Source of the DNA: Bacillus sp. (in: firmicutes)
GTDB lineage: Bacteria; Bacillota; Bacilli; Bacillales; Bacillaceae
Direction: 5' to 3'
DNA length: 64,000 bases
NCBI GenBank assembly: GCA_031180405.1
Contig: JAPSLU010000002.1
Location: 1-64,000, forward strand
Position numbers and translations under genes: made by a program. The stretch's first letter is position 1; every line of letters starts with the position of its first letter. Of this stretch, positions 44,154-54,068 are shown piece by piece. The notes under the pieces are model-generated. The model was not told where the DNA came from and did no database searches. It worked only from the letters and a program-made list of their open reading frames with translations.

Positions 44154-44395
44154 ACCATCACCCCACTAGGATTAAGTAATTCTTCCTATTTTTCTATCAT
44201 TTATTCCCTTAATACTGCTAAAAAACCAAAAAATCGACTTCAACTTATTGTATAATAAAGTCGACCTATTTAAAAGAAGGTAATGCTTGATAACCTAAAA
44301 TCTTTTGACTTATTTAAATAGGATTTTACACCTATTTCCTAACAATAGTGAAATATTCGTTAAAATCATTCCATTAATATAATGAGAGGTGAATC

Positions 44396-44830
44396 ATGAA
44401 CCATTTCATACGTTCACAAAAGGGGTTAACTTTAATAGAAGTATTAGTAGCAATCGTTCTTCTTGGAGTTATCGTTGTTTCCTTTATACCATTATTTATC
44501 CAATCAAATCGTATAAATACTCATTCCAAAGACATGATTAATGCTACCTATGTTGCTCAAACGCTTTTAGAAGATATACATTTTATTAGTAAAAAAACAG
44601 ATGATGATTTCAAAATTAAGCTTATCAGTATGGGGTATGAGGAAGTTGTAAATAATTGCCCAACTAGTTTTTGCTTCCAACAAGAAAATAGCGGATATTA
44701 TATCTGGACAGAATTTACCAACTTAAACTCTCAGGAGTCACTACCACACGCCATAATAAAAGTATATGAGGATCATTCTAAAGAACAATTAGAAGCACAA
44801 ATGGAGACAATTTTACCCTTAAAAAATTAG
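44396..44830 (+). CDS. Minor type IV prepilin (PilV/PulJ-like N-terminus)
   Basis: MNHFIRSQKG|LTLIEVLVAIVLLGVIVVSFIPLF class III signal. Confidence 0.88.
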   Translation: MNHFIRSQKGLTLIEVLVAIVLLGVIVVSFIPLFIQSNRINTHSKDMINATYVAQTLLEDIHFISKKTDDDFKIKLISMGYEEVVNNCPTSFCFQQENSGYYIWTEFTNLNSQESLPHAIIKVYEDHSKEQLEAQMETILPLKN

Positions 44831-44844
44831 AAGGTGAAAAAGAT

Positions 44845-45267
44845 ATGAAAAACCAACGCGGTATTAGTTTGTTAGAGGTAATTGCATCTATTTCTCTCTT
44901 TTCAATTATTCTTCTCATGCTTAATTCCTTTCATCTATTTAGTCAAAAACAGATGATTAGCCAAGCGGAAGAAATTCAAAATCAGTCAAATACAAGAATT
45001 GCTTTAAATGTGATTACGAAAGAACTTAGAACAGCAGAAAATGTAATTATTCAAGGTGATGAATTAGTTATTAATCAAACAGATACATACAAGCATGTAT
45101 CAAACACTATTACCAAGAATAATGTAGCTTACATCAAGAATATTAAAAAATTCACTTTTGCTTTTGATGAGGATGAAGAAAAAAAAATCAATATATTTAT
45201 TGAAAGTCTTCCCTCCAAAGAAGAAAAAGCACTTAAGCTTTCAACTTCAATATATATTAGAAACTAG
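44845..45267 (+). CDS. Minor type IV prepilin (PilW-like N-terminus)
   Basis: MKNQRG|ISLLEVIASISLFSIILLMLNSF class III signal. Confidence 0.85.
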   Translation: MKNQRGISLLEVIASISLFSIILLMLNSFHLFSQKQMISQAEEIQNQSNTRIALNVITKELRTAENVIIQGDELVINQTDTYKHVSNTITKNNVAYIKNIKKFTFAFDEDEEKKINIFIESLPSKEEKALKLSTSIYIRN

Positions 45268-45277
45268 GTGAAAAACA

Positions 45278-46729
45278 GTGGGCGTTCTCAATAAATTAAG
45301 ACTGATAAAAAATGAAAATAGTGGATTTGCCTTACTCTCTGTCCTAATTGTTTTACTAGTCGTTTCATTATTAGGAATAACTTTAATAGGTACAACAACT
45401 GCAAATCTAAAATTAACCTCTGTTGAACGAGATTATCAAGCAACATATTATATAGCTGAGTCTGGTTCCACTTATGTCTTAAATGAAGTTACAAAAATAA
45501 TTAATGAAACTCAAGCAATAAACGCAAATGACTTTTTCACAAAAATAAATGAAAAATTAGCTGAAATTCCTAATACTTATAGTGACTTCGAAGAATCATT
45601 TGGTCAAATACCCAAAGCACATTTGCAGATTTTCAAACTATCTTCTATTGATTCTAGTCAGCTATGTGGTAATCACGTTGATAAACAATCACAAGGATAT
45701 AAAGTAATCTCTGAAGGTGAGATTGGGAAGAGAAGTAGAATAGTAGAAAGATCTTTTTGTGTAAACTGGAATATAAATCAAAATGGAAACTTACCTTTTG
45801 TTCTACTAGAAAATAACGCTGTATTTAGTCACGATAAAATTCTACTCGGATCATCAATTACTGGAAATATCGGTACAAATTCTACTATACCCGGTTCAAT
45901 TTATGTGAATTCGGGTGGAACATTGACGGGTAGTATTTATAAGGTACAGGAAGCAAGTAGTAATATTGTAGAAAAACCTCAAAACAAGAATTTTAATAGA
46001 CCATTTATTGATCTCCCAAATGCAATGAATTATAAAGGTTTCTTAGACTTTCCAAGTTTTCCAGAGGGACTTCCAACCTTTAATAATTTAAGAATCGAAG
46101 GTGACGCGATAAATGATAAAACCATCAGCAGTAATGGTTATTATCAAAATATCACTGTTACCAGTGGACGTACATTAACAATAGATGTAGGAAATGAAAA
46201 TAGAATTATTAGAGTAGCTGATTTAGTAATTAATCAAGGAAACATAAATATTATAGGTTCTGGTACATTAACTCTCTATATTGAAAACTCTTTACTTATC
46301 ACTGGTGGTAGCAAAGTGAATGCTACCTCCTCATACAACCCAGAGATTCTTTCTATCTATCTCAAAGGTACTACTCCCCTTGATATGGGTGGAAAAAGTA
46401 AACTTGTGGGTTCCATATTTTCAGCATCTGCAGACATAAATATCAAAGGTAGTGCAGAGGTGAATGGACATATTTTAACTGGAGGAAATAATGTTGTTAT
46501 TGACGGACAGGGAAGTGCAGCTAACGGTCTTGTGTTTTCGCCTAATGCGCATGTCCAGTTAACTGGGAGTGGTTCTGTCGTTGGATCGGTTATTTCCAAT
46601 AACTTTTCTATGGGTGGTGGAAGTAAGGTAACATACAAGGAAATTGACGAATTAACTCTATCACCATTTTTTAAAGCGAAGGTTGAGGCACCTGATCTAT
46701 CAACTGGGCCAATAAAGGAAACAAATTAA
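45278..46729 (+). CDS. PilX/GspK-like minor pilin with a long C-terminal repetitive, beta-rich region
   Basis: NENSG|FALLSVLIVLLVVSLLGITLIGTTTANLKLTSVERDYQATYYIAESG PilX-type N-terminus; glycine/serine-rich beta-repeat C-terminus. Confidence 0.78.
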   Translation: MGVLNKLRLIKNENSGFALLSVLIVLLVVSLLGITLIGTTTANLKLTSVERDYQATYYIAESGSTYVLNEVTKIINETQAINANDFFTKINEKLAEIPNTYSDFEESFGQIPKAHLQIFKLSSIDSSQLCGNHVDKQSQGYKVISEGEIGKRSRIVERSFCVNWNINQNGNLPFVLLENNAVFSHDKILLGSSITGNIGTNSTIPGSIYVNSGGTLTGSIYKVQEASSNIVEKPQNKNFNRPFIDLPNAMNYKGFLDFPSFPEGLPTFNNLRIEGDAINDKTISSNGYYQNITVTSGRTLTIDVGNENRIIRVADLVINQGNINIIGSGTLTLYIENSLLITGGSKVNATSSYNPEILSIYLKGTTPLDMGGKSKLVGSIFSASADINIKGSAEVNGHILTGGNNVVIDGQGSAANGLVFSPNAHVQLTGSGSVVGSVISNNFSMGGGSKVTYKEIDELTLSPFFKAKVEAPDLSTGPIKETN

Positions 46730-46762
46730 ACAAGAGCTTGGAACCCTAGCTCTTGTTTTTAT
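46730..46762 (+). terminator. Intrinsic terminator of the minor-pilin cassette
   Basis: ACAAGAGCT-TGGAACCCT-AGCTCTTGT followed by TTTTATTTA. Confidence 0.88.
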
Positions 46763-46790
46763 TTATCGACAATTATTTCACCGGAAATAA

Positions 46791-48089
46791 TTATTTCATG
46801 AGGTAATTCCTTATTTCTGAAATAAAATATAACGAACCCGTAACTATTAGTACATCATCATTATTCCTATAAGATACCAACAACTCTTTCAATATATTCC
46901 GCCATGATTCCGAATAGGTCTTCTCTTCTAATTCACATACAGAAAAAAGCTCTTCAGCTCTAGCAGCCCTAGGAAAGTCAAACGATGTAAAATGCATAGT
47001 GGTCGCAACAGAAGTGAGCCGTTTGATCATTTTTTCGTAATTTTTATCACTTAATGCACTAAATAGAAAATGAACACGTTTATGTGAATAATGTCTATTA
47101 ATTGTATCAATTAAACTTTCAATACCCTCATCATTGTGAGCACCATCAATAATAACAAGCGGGTTGTGATTAACTATTTCAAAACGGCCTTTCCAAATTG
47201 ATTTTTTTATTCCATTATATAATTGTTCATCAGATAGGCTAATTATCTTATGTAACCTTAGATAGTCTAAAGCTGCAATGGCCAGTGCTGCATTATTTAT
47301 TTGATGTTTTCCTTTCATCACAATTTTAATATCTTGGTACAAATGGTGAGGGGTTTGTACCGAAAATTTTTCACCTTGCTCCCACGCGGATTGATCAATC
47401 ACCTTTATATCAAATCCAAGCGAATAAAAGGGCGCTTCTTTTTCTAATGCTGTTTGAGACAACACTTGAAGTGCGTCCTCTTTTTCTGCTGCTGTGAAAA
47501 TCGCTCTTCCCCTTTTAATAATCCCCGCTTTTTCACTCGCAATCTTAGCAATTGAATCACCAAGAATATTCATGTGATCATAGCCAATGTTTGTGATAAC
47601 GGATAAAATCGGATCAATGATGTTGGTAGAATCTAAACGTCCACCAAGCCCTGTTTCTAGTAAAAGAATATCAGGCTTGTTGATCTTCCCGAAGTACATA
47701 AACATCATGGTTGTGATTATTTCAAATTCAGTTGGTCCACCAAGCTCTGTTTCTTCAATTTTATCAACATATGGCTTTATTTCATTAACAAGTAATAACA
47801 TGTCGTCGTCTGAAATTGGCTGTCCATTCATACTTATTCGCTCATTAAACGTTTCTATGTATGGAGAGGTAAAGGTCCCTACCTTATAGTTTGCTTCCAA
47901 CAGCATATGGAGCATATATGAAATGGTTGATCCTTTCCCATTGGTTCCTGCTACATGAATTGTCGGGATATTTTTTTCAGGATGGCCTAATTCCTCTAAA
48001 AGCCATTCCATTCTCTTTAATCCAGGCTTTACCCCAAATTTTAATCGACTATGGATCCAATCTATCGCCTCATCATATTGAATAAACAA
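46791..48089 (-). CDS. folC: Bifunctional folylpolyglutamate/dihydrofolate synthase
   Basis: HVAGTNGKGSTISYML, LLETGLGGRLDSTN. Confidence 0.96.
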   Translation of the reverse strand: MFIQYDEAIDWIHSRLKFGVKPGLKRMEWLLEELGHPEKNIPTIHVAGTNGKGSTISYMLHMLLEANYKVGTFTSPYIETFNERISMNGQPISDDDMLLLVNEIKPYVDKIEETELGGPTEFEIITTMMFMYFGKINKPDILLLETGLGGRLDSTNIIDPILSVITNIGYDHMNILGDSIAKIASEKAGIIKRGRAIFTAAEKEDALQVLSQTALEKEAPFYSLGFDIKVIDQSAWEQGEKFSVQTPHHLYQDIKIVMKGKHQINNAALAIAALDYLRLHKIISLSDEQLYNGIKKSIWKGRFEIVNHNPLVIIDGAHNDEGIESLIDTINRHYSHKRVHFLFSALSDKNYEKMIKRLTSVATTMHFTSFDFPRAARAEELFSVCELEEKTYSESWRNILKELLVSYRNNDDVLIVTGSLYFISEIRNYLMK

Positions 48090-48115
48090 TCGTGTTTACC
48101 TCCTTTTAACCATGT

Positions 48116-48152
48116 AAAAACTCGGGGGAACTATACTTAGCACCACCCGAGT
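48116..48152 (-). terminator. Terminator-like hairpin between valS and folC
   Basis: ACTCGGG...CCCCGAGT followed by TTTTTAC on the minus strand. Confidence 0.65.
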
Positions 48153-48159
48153 CAAATTA

Positions 48160-50808
48160 CTATCCTCTTAGCTCTTGAATTCTCGCTTGAACGATCTCTC
48201 GTTTTTCAAGATAATCTTTTTCTTTTGCTTTCTCTTCTTCAATAACCTTTTCAGGAGCTTTCTTTAGGAATCCTTCGTTTCCAAGTTTCTTCTGAACACG
48301 TTCCACTTCTTTATCAAGTTTCTCACGTTCTTTTTCTAACCGTTTAATTTCTTCTTCTATGTTGATTAATCCTTCGATCGGCAGAATGATTTCAGCACCT
48401 GTTACAACGGCAGTCATGGATTTTTCGTTAGACATTAGGTCAGTAACTACTTTAAATGTACTCGTGTTACAAAATTTCTCGATATATGCACGGTTACGTT
48501 CAAGTTGATTTAACACATCTTGATCTTTCGCTTTGATTTGCATTGGAATTTGCTTGCTCATCGGCGTGTTTACCTCAGAACGGATATTTCGAACTGCCCG
48601 GATCACTTCAACTAAAAGTTTCATTTCTGTTGCCGCTTCACGATCTGTTAATTGTTCATTTACGGTTGGCCATGCTGCAACTGTAATTGATTCACCTTCG
48701 TGTGGTAGGGATTGCCAAATTTCTTCAGTTATAAACGGCATAAATGGGTGTAATAATCTCATTGTGTTATCTAGTACATAGGCAAGGATTGAACGTGTTG
48801 TTTTCTTTGCAGCTTCGTCTTCACCGTATAATGGAAGCTTTGCCATTTCAATGTACCAATCACAAAAATCATCCCAAATGAAGTTATAAAGAAGACGTCC
48901 TACTTCCCCAAATTCATATTTATCAGCTAATTTTGTTACATTTTCAATCGTTTCATTTAAACGAGTTAGAATCCATTTATCTGCAACAGATTTTTCACCA
49001 GTTATATCTATTTCTTCAAATGATAAGCCATCCATATTCATTAAGGCAAAACGTGATGCATTCCATATTTTGTTTGCAAAGTTCCAAGTAGCTTCGACTT
49101 TTTCATAGCTGAAACGTAAATCTTGACCAGGTGAGCTACCAGTTGAAAGGAAGAATCGTAATGAATCCGCCCCATACTGATCGATGACTTCCATCGGATC
49201 AACGCCATTACCCAATGATTTACTCATTTTACGCCCTTGCTCATCACGTACAAGTCCATGAATTAAGACATCTTTAAATGGACGTTTACCTGTGAATTCA
49301 AGGCCTTGGAAGATCATTCGAGACACCCAGAAGAAGATAATATCATAGCCTGTAACAAGAACATCCGTCGGATAGTAACGTTTAAAGTCAGCTGATTCTG
49401 TATCAGGCCAACCCATTGTGGAAAATGGCCATAATGCAGAACTAAACCAAGTATCAAGCACATCATTGTCTTGATTCCAGTTTTCAATATCAGTTGGTGG
49501 CTCTTGATTTACATAAACCTCTCCTGTTTCTTTATGATACCAAGCAGGAATTCGGTGTCCCCACCAAAGCTGACGGGAAATACACCAATCACGGATATTT
49601 TCCATCCAACGTAAATAGGTTTTCTCAAAACGATCTGGTACAAAATTCACTTTTTCATCAGCTTCTTGAAGCTTAATTGCTTCATCAGCAAGTGGTTGCA
49701 TTTTGACAAACCATTGCGTTGAAAGATAGGGTTCAACTACTGCACCACTTCTTTCACTATGACCAACAGAGTGCATATGTTCTTCAATTTTAAATAGTAC
49801 GCCCTGTTCTTGGAGATCCTTAACGATTTTCTTTCTACACTCAAAACGATCTAAACCGTTATAGCTACCAGCTTTTTCATTCATTGTTCCATCTTCATTC
49901 ATGACAAGGATGCGCTCAAGATTATGGCGATTTCCTAGTTCAAAGTCATTTGGATCATGTGCTGGTGTAATTTTAACAGCTCCTGAGCCAAATTCCATAT
50001 CAACATAATCATCCCCAACAATTGGAATCTCACGACCTACAATCGGTAAAATGACTTTTTTCCCAATTAGATGCTTGTAACGTTCATCTTCAGGATGCAC
50101 TGCTACAGCCGTATCTCCTAGCATTGTTTCTGGGCGAGTTGTCGCTACTTCAATCGAACCAGAACCATCAGCAAGTGGGTAACTCATATGATAAAAAGCA
50201 CCTTGTACATCTTTGTATATAACTTCAATATCCGATAGTGCTGTTTTTGTTTGTGGATCCCAGTTAATAATATATTCTCCACGATAGATAAAACCTTTAT
50301 TATACAGGGTTACAAACACTTCACGAACAGCTTTTGATAAACCTTCATCAAGGGTAAATCTTTCGCGTGTATAATCTAAGCCCAGACCTACCTTTGCCCA
50401 TTGCTCTCGGATATGGCCTGCGTACTCTTCTTTCCACTTCCAGGTTTCTTCCACAAATTTTTCGCGACCTAAGTCATAGCGAGATTTGCCTTCTTCACGA
50501 AGTTTCGCCTCAACTTTAGCTTGAGTAGCAATACCAGCATGGTCCATTCCTGGGAGCCATAAGACATCAAAGCCTTGCATTCTCTTCATGCGCGTAACAA
50601 TGTCTTGTAATGTAGTATCCCATGCGTGACCTAAGTGTAGCTTCCCTGTGACGTTTGGAGGTGGAATAACGATTGTATAAGGTTGTTTCTGCTCATCCCC
50701 TGTTGCCTCAAAGTATTTTCCTTCTAACCAAAATGAATAACGATTTTTTTCGATTGCATTTGGATCATATTTTGTTGGTAATGATAATTGTTGTTCATTG
50801 TTTTCCAT
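48160..50808 (-). CDS. valS: Valyl-tRNA synthetase
   Basis: [26 protein letters not shown]; start [16 protein letters not shown] at 50808 (ORF-track start 50889 runs into the T-box terminator). Confidence 0.97.
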   Translation of the reverse strand: MENNEQQLSLPTKYDPNAIEKNRYSFWLEGKYFEATGDEQKQPYTIVIPPPNVTGKLHLGHAWDTTLQDIVTRMKRMQGFDVLWLPGMDHAGIATQAKVEAKLREEGKSRYDLGREKFVEETWKWKEEYAGHIREQWAKVGLGLDYTRERFTLDEGLSKAVREVFVTLYNKGFIYRGEYIINWDPQTKTALSDIEVIYKDVQGAFYHMSYPLADGSGSIEVATTRPETMLGDTAVAVHPEDERYKHLIGKKVILPIVGREIPIVGDDYVDMEFGSGAVKITPAHDPNDFELGNRHNLERILVMNEDGTMNEKAGSYNGLDRFECRKKIVKDLQEQGVLFKIEEHMHSVGHSERSGAVVEPYLSTQWFVKMQPLADEAIKLQEADEKVNFVPDRFEKTYLRWMENIRDWCISRQLWWGHRIPAWYHKETGEVYVNQEPPTDIENWNQDNDVLDTWFSSALWPFSTMGWPDTESADFKRYYPTDVLVTGYDIIFFWVSRMIFQGLEFTGKRPFKDVLIHGLVRDEQGRKMSKSLGNGVDPMEVIDQYGADSLRFFLSTGSSPGQDLRFSYEKVEATWNFANKIWNASRFALMNMDGLSFEEIDITGEKSVADKWILTRLNETIENVTKLADKYEFGEVGRLLYNFIWDDFCDWYIEMAKLPLYGEDEAAKKTTRSILAYVLDNTMRLLHPFMPFITEEIWQSLPHEGESITVAAWPTVNEQLTDREAATEMKLLVEVIRAVRNIRSEVNTPMSKQIPMQIKAKDQDVLNQLERNRAYIEKFCNTSTFKVVTDLMSNEKSMTAVVTGAEIILPIEGLINIEEEIKRLEKEREKLDKEVERVQKKLGNEGFLKKAPEKVIEEEKAKEKDYLEKREIVQARIQELRG

Positions 50809-50864
50809 TTTATTTGCTCCTTCACAGCTATTGTTATACCAATTTCCTTGGATATCCTGATAGT

Positions 50865-51150
50865 AAAAAAAAAAACTCCCTTCATCCATAAAAGGACGAA
50901 AGGAGAAAATTTCGCGGTACCACCTTTTTTTATAGACTTAATAAGATCGCTTGCAACGTCAGCAAGGACCAAGCCTATACACTTAATATGATAACGGTTT
51001 TCACCGACCTCTTCTACTATTCTTCAAGGAAGTAACTCCTGGGCGACCTTCCAATGCCTCTACTTAAGAAATCTCCCAGCAAATGATCTCTCTCTCTGTA
51101 AAGTGACGACAATGTACTCTTCCCATTCTACGTTTACATATATGTAGTTT
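50865..51150 (-). promoter_or_regulatory. T-box leader of valS
   Basis: T-box AAGGTGGTACCGCG (minus strand of 50913-50926) followed by CTCCTTTCGTCC-TTTTAT-GGATGAAGGGAG + T10 terminator. Confidence 0.93.
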
Positions 51151-51351
51151 TAATTAACATCTATTATATATTACTAAACATTTCTTTTTTTCGTCAATAT
51201 TTTCACCATTTTTCTTAACTTTCATACAGGCACCTAATAAGGTTTTTTACATATTTTACATTAGTGGACGCTTTGAACGAATATCATTCCTTGTTAGAAG
51301 TTATTTTCTGAACTTTTTCTAAAGAGGGCTTGAATAAGGAGGTTTTATCAT

Positions 51352-51543
51352 ATGAAAAGGCGTTATAATCCATATTCACTACCACCTTGGGTCAGACAAA
51401 TTCGAGAGATCGGTATACAAATAATTATTCCACTTACGATCTTTCAAGGTATACGAACAGTATTTTTTCCTACATCCTTTGATGTTCTTCTTCTAGGAAT
51501 TTTAATTGGCTTAGCCATAGGATTACGTTATGACTGGATATAA
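51352..51543 (+). CDS. Small (63 aa) membrane protein of unknown function
   Basis: AAGGAGG RBS 8-9 nt before ATG; basic N-terminus and hydrophobic helix; divergent from valS. Confidence 0.7.
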   Translation: MKRRYNPYSLPPWVRQIREIGIQIIIPLTIFQGIRTVFFPTSFDVLLLGILIGLAIGLRYDWI

Positions 51544-51615
51544 ATTGTAATAAATGATCTACTAAAAAGCGAGGGAGGAGGGCGATGATTCAATTCCTCT
51601 CCCTCTATCTTTTAC

Positions 51616-52668
51616 CTATGTTTGTGATTGAGATTGTGCTTCTGATTCCATTTTCTTTTTGTCCTCGATCTCAGATACTTTCATCACAAAGTATTCAATG
51701 TTTTTGAATTGCCAGTAGGATTTAACCAATTGTTTGTTTCGATCAAGTTCTGAACGATTTTTATCTTTCTTCACATAGCTTTTAATTATGTTGCAAATTC
51801 GTTCAGGATAGGCTAAATAACTTAAAAACAAAGTCATTTCCTCAAGTGTATAAGGATAATCCTTTTGGTAAGAATAAAACCAATTTAGGCAATCATCACT
51901 TTGAATAGGGTAAGTCTTTGCAGTTCGATTCATGAACAATAAAAAATCATCTATGGGTGAAGCATAAACTGAGTTTTCAAAGTTGGTTAAATAACCTGTT
52001 CCTTCATCATCATATAAAAAGTGGCGTGCTGATATCTTCCCATGAATTAACACAACTCTTGAAGACTTTTTCCCTCTCATCAGTTCAGACCATTCTTCAA
52101 GCTTTTTCCTAGAGTAATTAATCGCACGGGTCACCTCAATATAATAGGTCACAGCTTGTAACTCAAATGGGGACAAGTAGATTTTTTGCTCACACTGATC
52201 AACAAATGCCTCATACATAGCTTTCTCTTCATCCAAACGTTTAAGCATCTTTTCGTAGTGATCAGTTACTTCCTGACCTTTTAGCTCCACTGTTGTTTCC
52301 GTCTTCTTGTGAAGGCTTGCTACCTCTTTAAATAAATATTGATGTCTAGCATCTCGTTCCTCTTCCATTTCATTTGTAAGCCATGGCATTAAATAATAAT
52401 AATCTCCATTAAATTGTGAAAAAAGTTGCTGTTTTTTGTTGCTGACAAGTGGAACATAATGTGAGTATTTTTTTTCATTTAACATTCTTAAAGTGTCAAA
52501 AAAATAGGGATTAAAACCTTTGTTCAACTTTTTTAATACAAAGGAACCTGTATCGGTATAAACCTTTAACGCCTTTTTACTCAGTTCTTCAGTATATTCT
52601 GGATAAAGATTATAATCACGTAACAACAGCTGAAGTTCACTTACTTGCATTTGCACAGCTAACATCAC
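51616..52668 (-). CDS. ysxE: YsxE-like CotS-family spore coat kinase-like protein
   Basis: Aminoglycoside-phosphotransferase-like (VLIHGKISARHFLYDDEGTGYLTNFENSVYASPIDDF); downstream of spoVID. Confidence 0.85.
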   Translation of the reverse strand: MMLAVQMQVSELQLLLRDYNLYPEYTEELSKKALKVYTDTGSFVLKKLNKGFNPYFFDTLRMLNEKKYSHYVPLVSNKKQQLFSQFNGDYYYLMPWLTNEMEEERDARHQYLFKEVASLHKKTETTVELKGQEVTDHYEKMLKRLDEEKAMYEAFVDQCEQKIYLSPFELQAVTYYIEVTRAINYSRKKLEEWSELMRGKKSSRVVLIHGKISARHFLYDDEGTGYLTNFENSVYASPIDDFLLFMNRTAKTYPIQSDDCLNWFYSYQKDYPYTLEEMTLFLSYLAYPERICNIIKSYVKKDKNRSELDRNKQLVKSYWQFKNIEYFVMKVSEIEDKKKMESEAQSQSQT

Positions 52669-52688
52669 CTCAAATCCTTATCTGGTGA

Positions 52689-52733
52689 ATTTAAAAAAAC
52701 AGCTGAGGATTTATAGCCCCCATGCTGTTTTTA
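52689..52733 (-). terminator. Terminator-like hairpin downstream of spoVID
   Basis: AACAGC...GCTGTT stem followed by TTTTTT on the minus strand. Confidence 0.6.
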
Positions 52734-52756
52734 AAACACCATACTCACTGTCTGGT

Positions 52757-53911
52757 TTACTTACTCGCCGAATATGCAGGTATATAGAGAATTTGACCTT
52801 CATAGACATCTTGATCTGCATGAAACTCATTTACTCTAAGAATTTGCTGAATTGGAATTTCATATCTTTCACTGATTGAATTAAGTGTTTCACCTTGTTG
52901 AACGATACATATCTTTAGACGGGTGAAGTCTTCCTCATCATCTCTTGCAAATAAACTCGTTAAGTAATGCGAATCTTTTGGATTATGTTCATCTCTATCC
53001 ACTGATTCTTCCACTTCTTCACTAATGTCTAACTGTTCAACATCCGATTTAGAAAAGAATGAGTACTGAACTTCTTTTGGTTCAGGGCTTGGTTCTTCTT
53101 TTCTCACTTCAACAATAAACGGATCGTAGAGATCTTCTTGTTCTTCTTGTTCTTCTTGTTCTTCTTGTATCGACTCATTAGATGTGTCCTGATCGACCTG
53201 TTTCTCTACAAGTGAAGGTTCTTCAGAAGATGGGATTTCAGCCATTTCTTCCTCTTCACGACTTTCCACATCATCTGATTTTTGCTCAGATGAAGACAAT
53301 GGTGATAATTTGTCCATGTCTAAATCAACCGATTCTTCATTTACTTCATAGAATGAAGAAAAAGGAGATACCGGAGTTCTCTCTACATAAGGTGATGGCT
53401 CTTCAACCAGATCCTCTTGTTCTTCTCGGTATAATGCCTCAACAACCTCTTCTCTAGGTGTTTCAATTTCTTCATTTTGCACTGACTCACCATTTGAAAT
53501 ACCACTAATTGATAGGTCTGCGATTAATCTTAGACATTTTAGCTCTGGAAGCTCGTAATCAAAAGACTCGATGGATACGTAGACCTCATCTAATTGTTGA
53601 ATTCGATTTTTAGGAATTGTAATATCAACCGGAAAACGATGGTTTAATATGCTCACACCATCTTCGCGTGTTTCAACCTCATTTACATACCGTACGTTCG
53701 CATATTCGAAGGATTCCCTTGCATTACTCTCATGATCTATTTTGTATTCTCCAGTTAGCTGTAATGCACCGCGAATTGAAATATACTGATCATGTTCATG
53801 AATTGAAATATCAGGATCTAATGAGATAGATAAAAGTTCAGATACTTCCTGTCCTTTTTGAAACCAAACAGATTCTTCTACAGAAAAACGTAGTTGCTGT
53901 TCCTGTGACAA
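52757..53911 (-). CDS. spoVID: Spore morphogenesis protein SpoVID (C-terminal LysM)
   Basis: LSQEQQLRFSVEESVWFQKGQEVSELLSISLDPDISI; LysM ICIVQQGETLNSISERYEIPIQQILRVN; TTG start at 53911 with AGGAGG (ORF track start 54007). Confidence 0.93.
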   Translation of the reverse strand: MSQEQQLRFSVEESVWFQKGQEVSELLSISLDPDISIHEHDQYISIRGALQLTGEYKIDHESNARESFEYANVRYVNEVETREDGVSILNHRFPVDITIPKNRIQQLDEVYVSIESFDYELPELKCLRLIADLSISGISNGESVQNEEIETPREEVVEALYREEQEDLVEEPSPYVERTPVSPFSSFYEVNEESVDLDMDKLSPLSSSEQKSDDVESREEEEMAEIPSSEEPSLVEKQVDQDTSNESIQEEQEEQEEQEDLYDPFIVEVRKEEPSPEPKEVQYSFFSKSDVEQLDISEEVEESVDRDEHNPKDSHYLTSLFARDDEEDFTRLKICIVQQGETLNSISERYEIPIQQILRVNEFHADQDVYEGQILYIPAYSASK

Positions 53912-54029
53912 AATATTTCCTCCTTTCAAATAGCCTAGTAAAATAACTATGACATTACAGATGTATGTCTGAAAGGAGGAAAATATGATTAAATTTTGTA
54001 TATTCACTTAATTTCACTGGTTGAATACA

Positions 54030-54061
54030 AAAAAGATTCACCACAAATCGTGATGAATCTT
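54030..54061 (-). terminator. Intrinsic terminator downstream of hemL
   Basis: AAGATTCATCACGATTTGTGGTGAATCTT followed by TTTTG on the minus strand. Confidence 0.8.
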
Positions 54062-54068
54062 ACCCCAT

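Noticed and set aside
50788-50991. Short plus-strand ORFs and the extended N-terminus of the valS ORF ([17 protein letters not shown]...)
   Set aside because: They overlap the T-box antiterminator/terminator; the correct valS start is at 50808.
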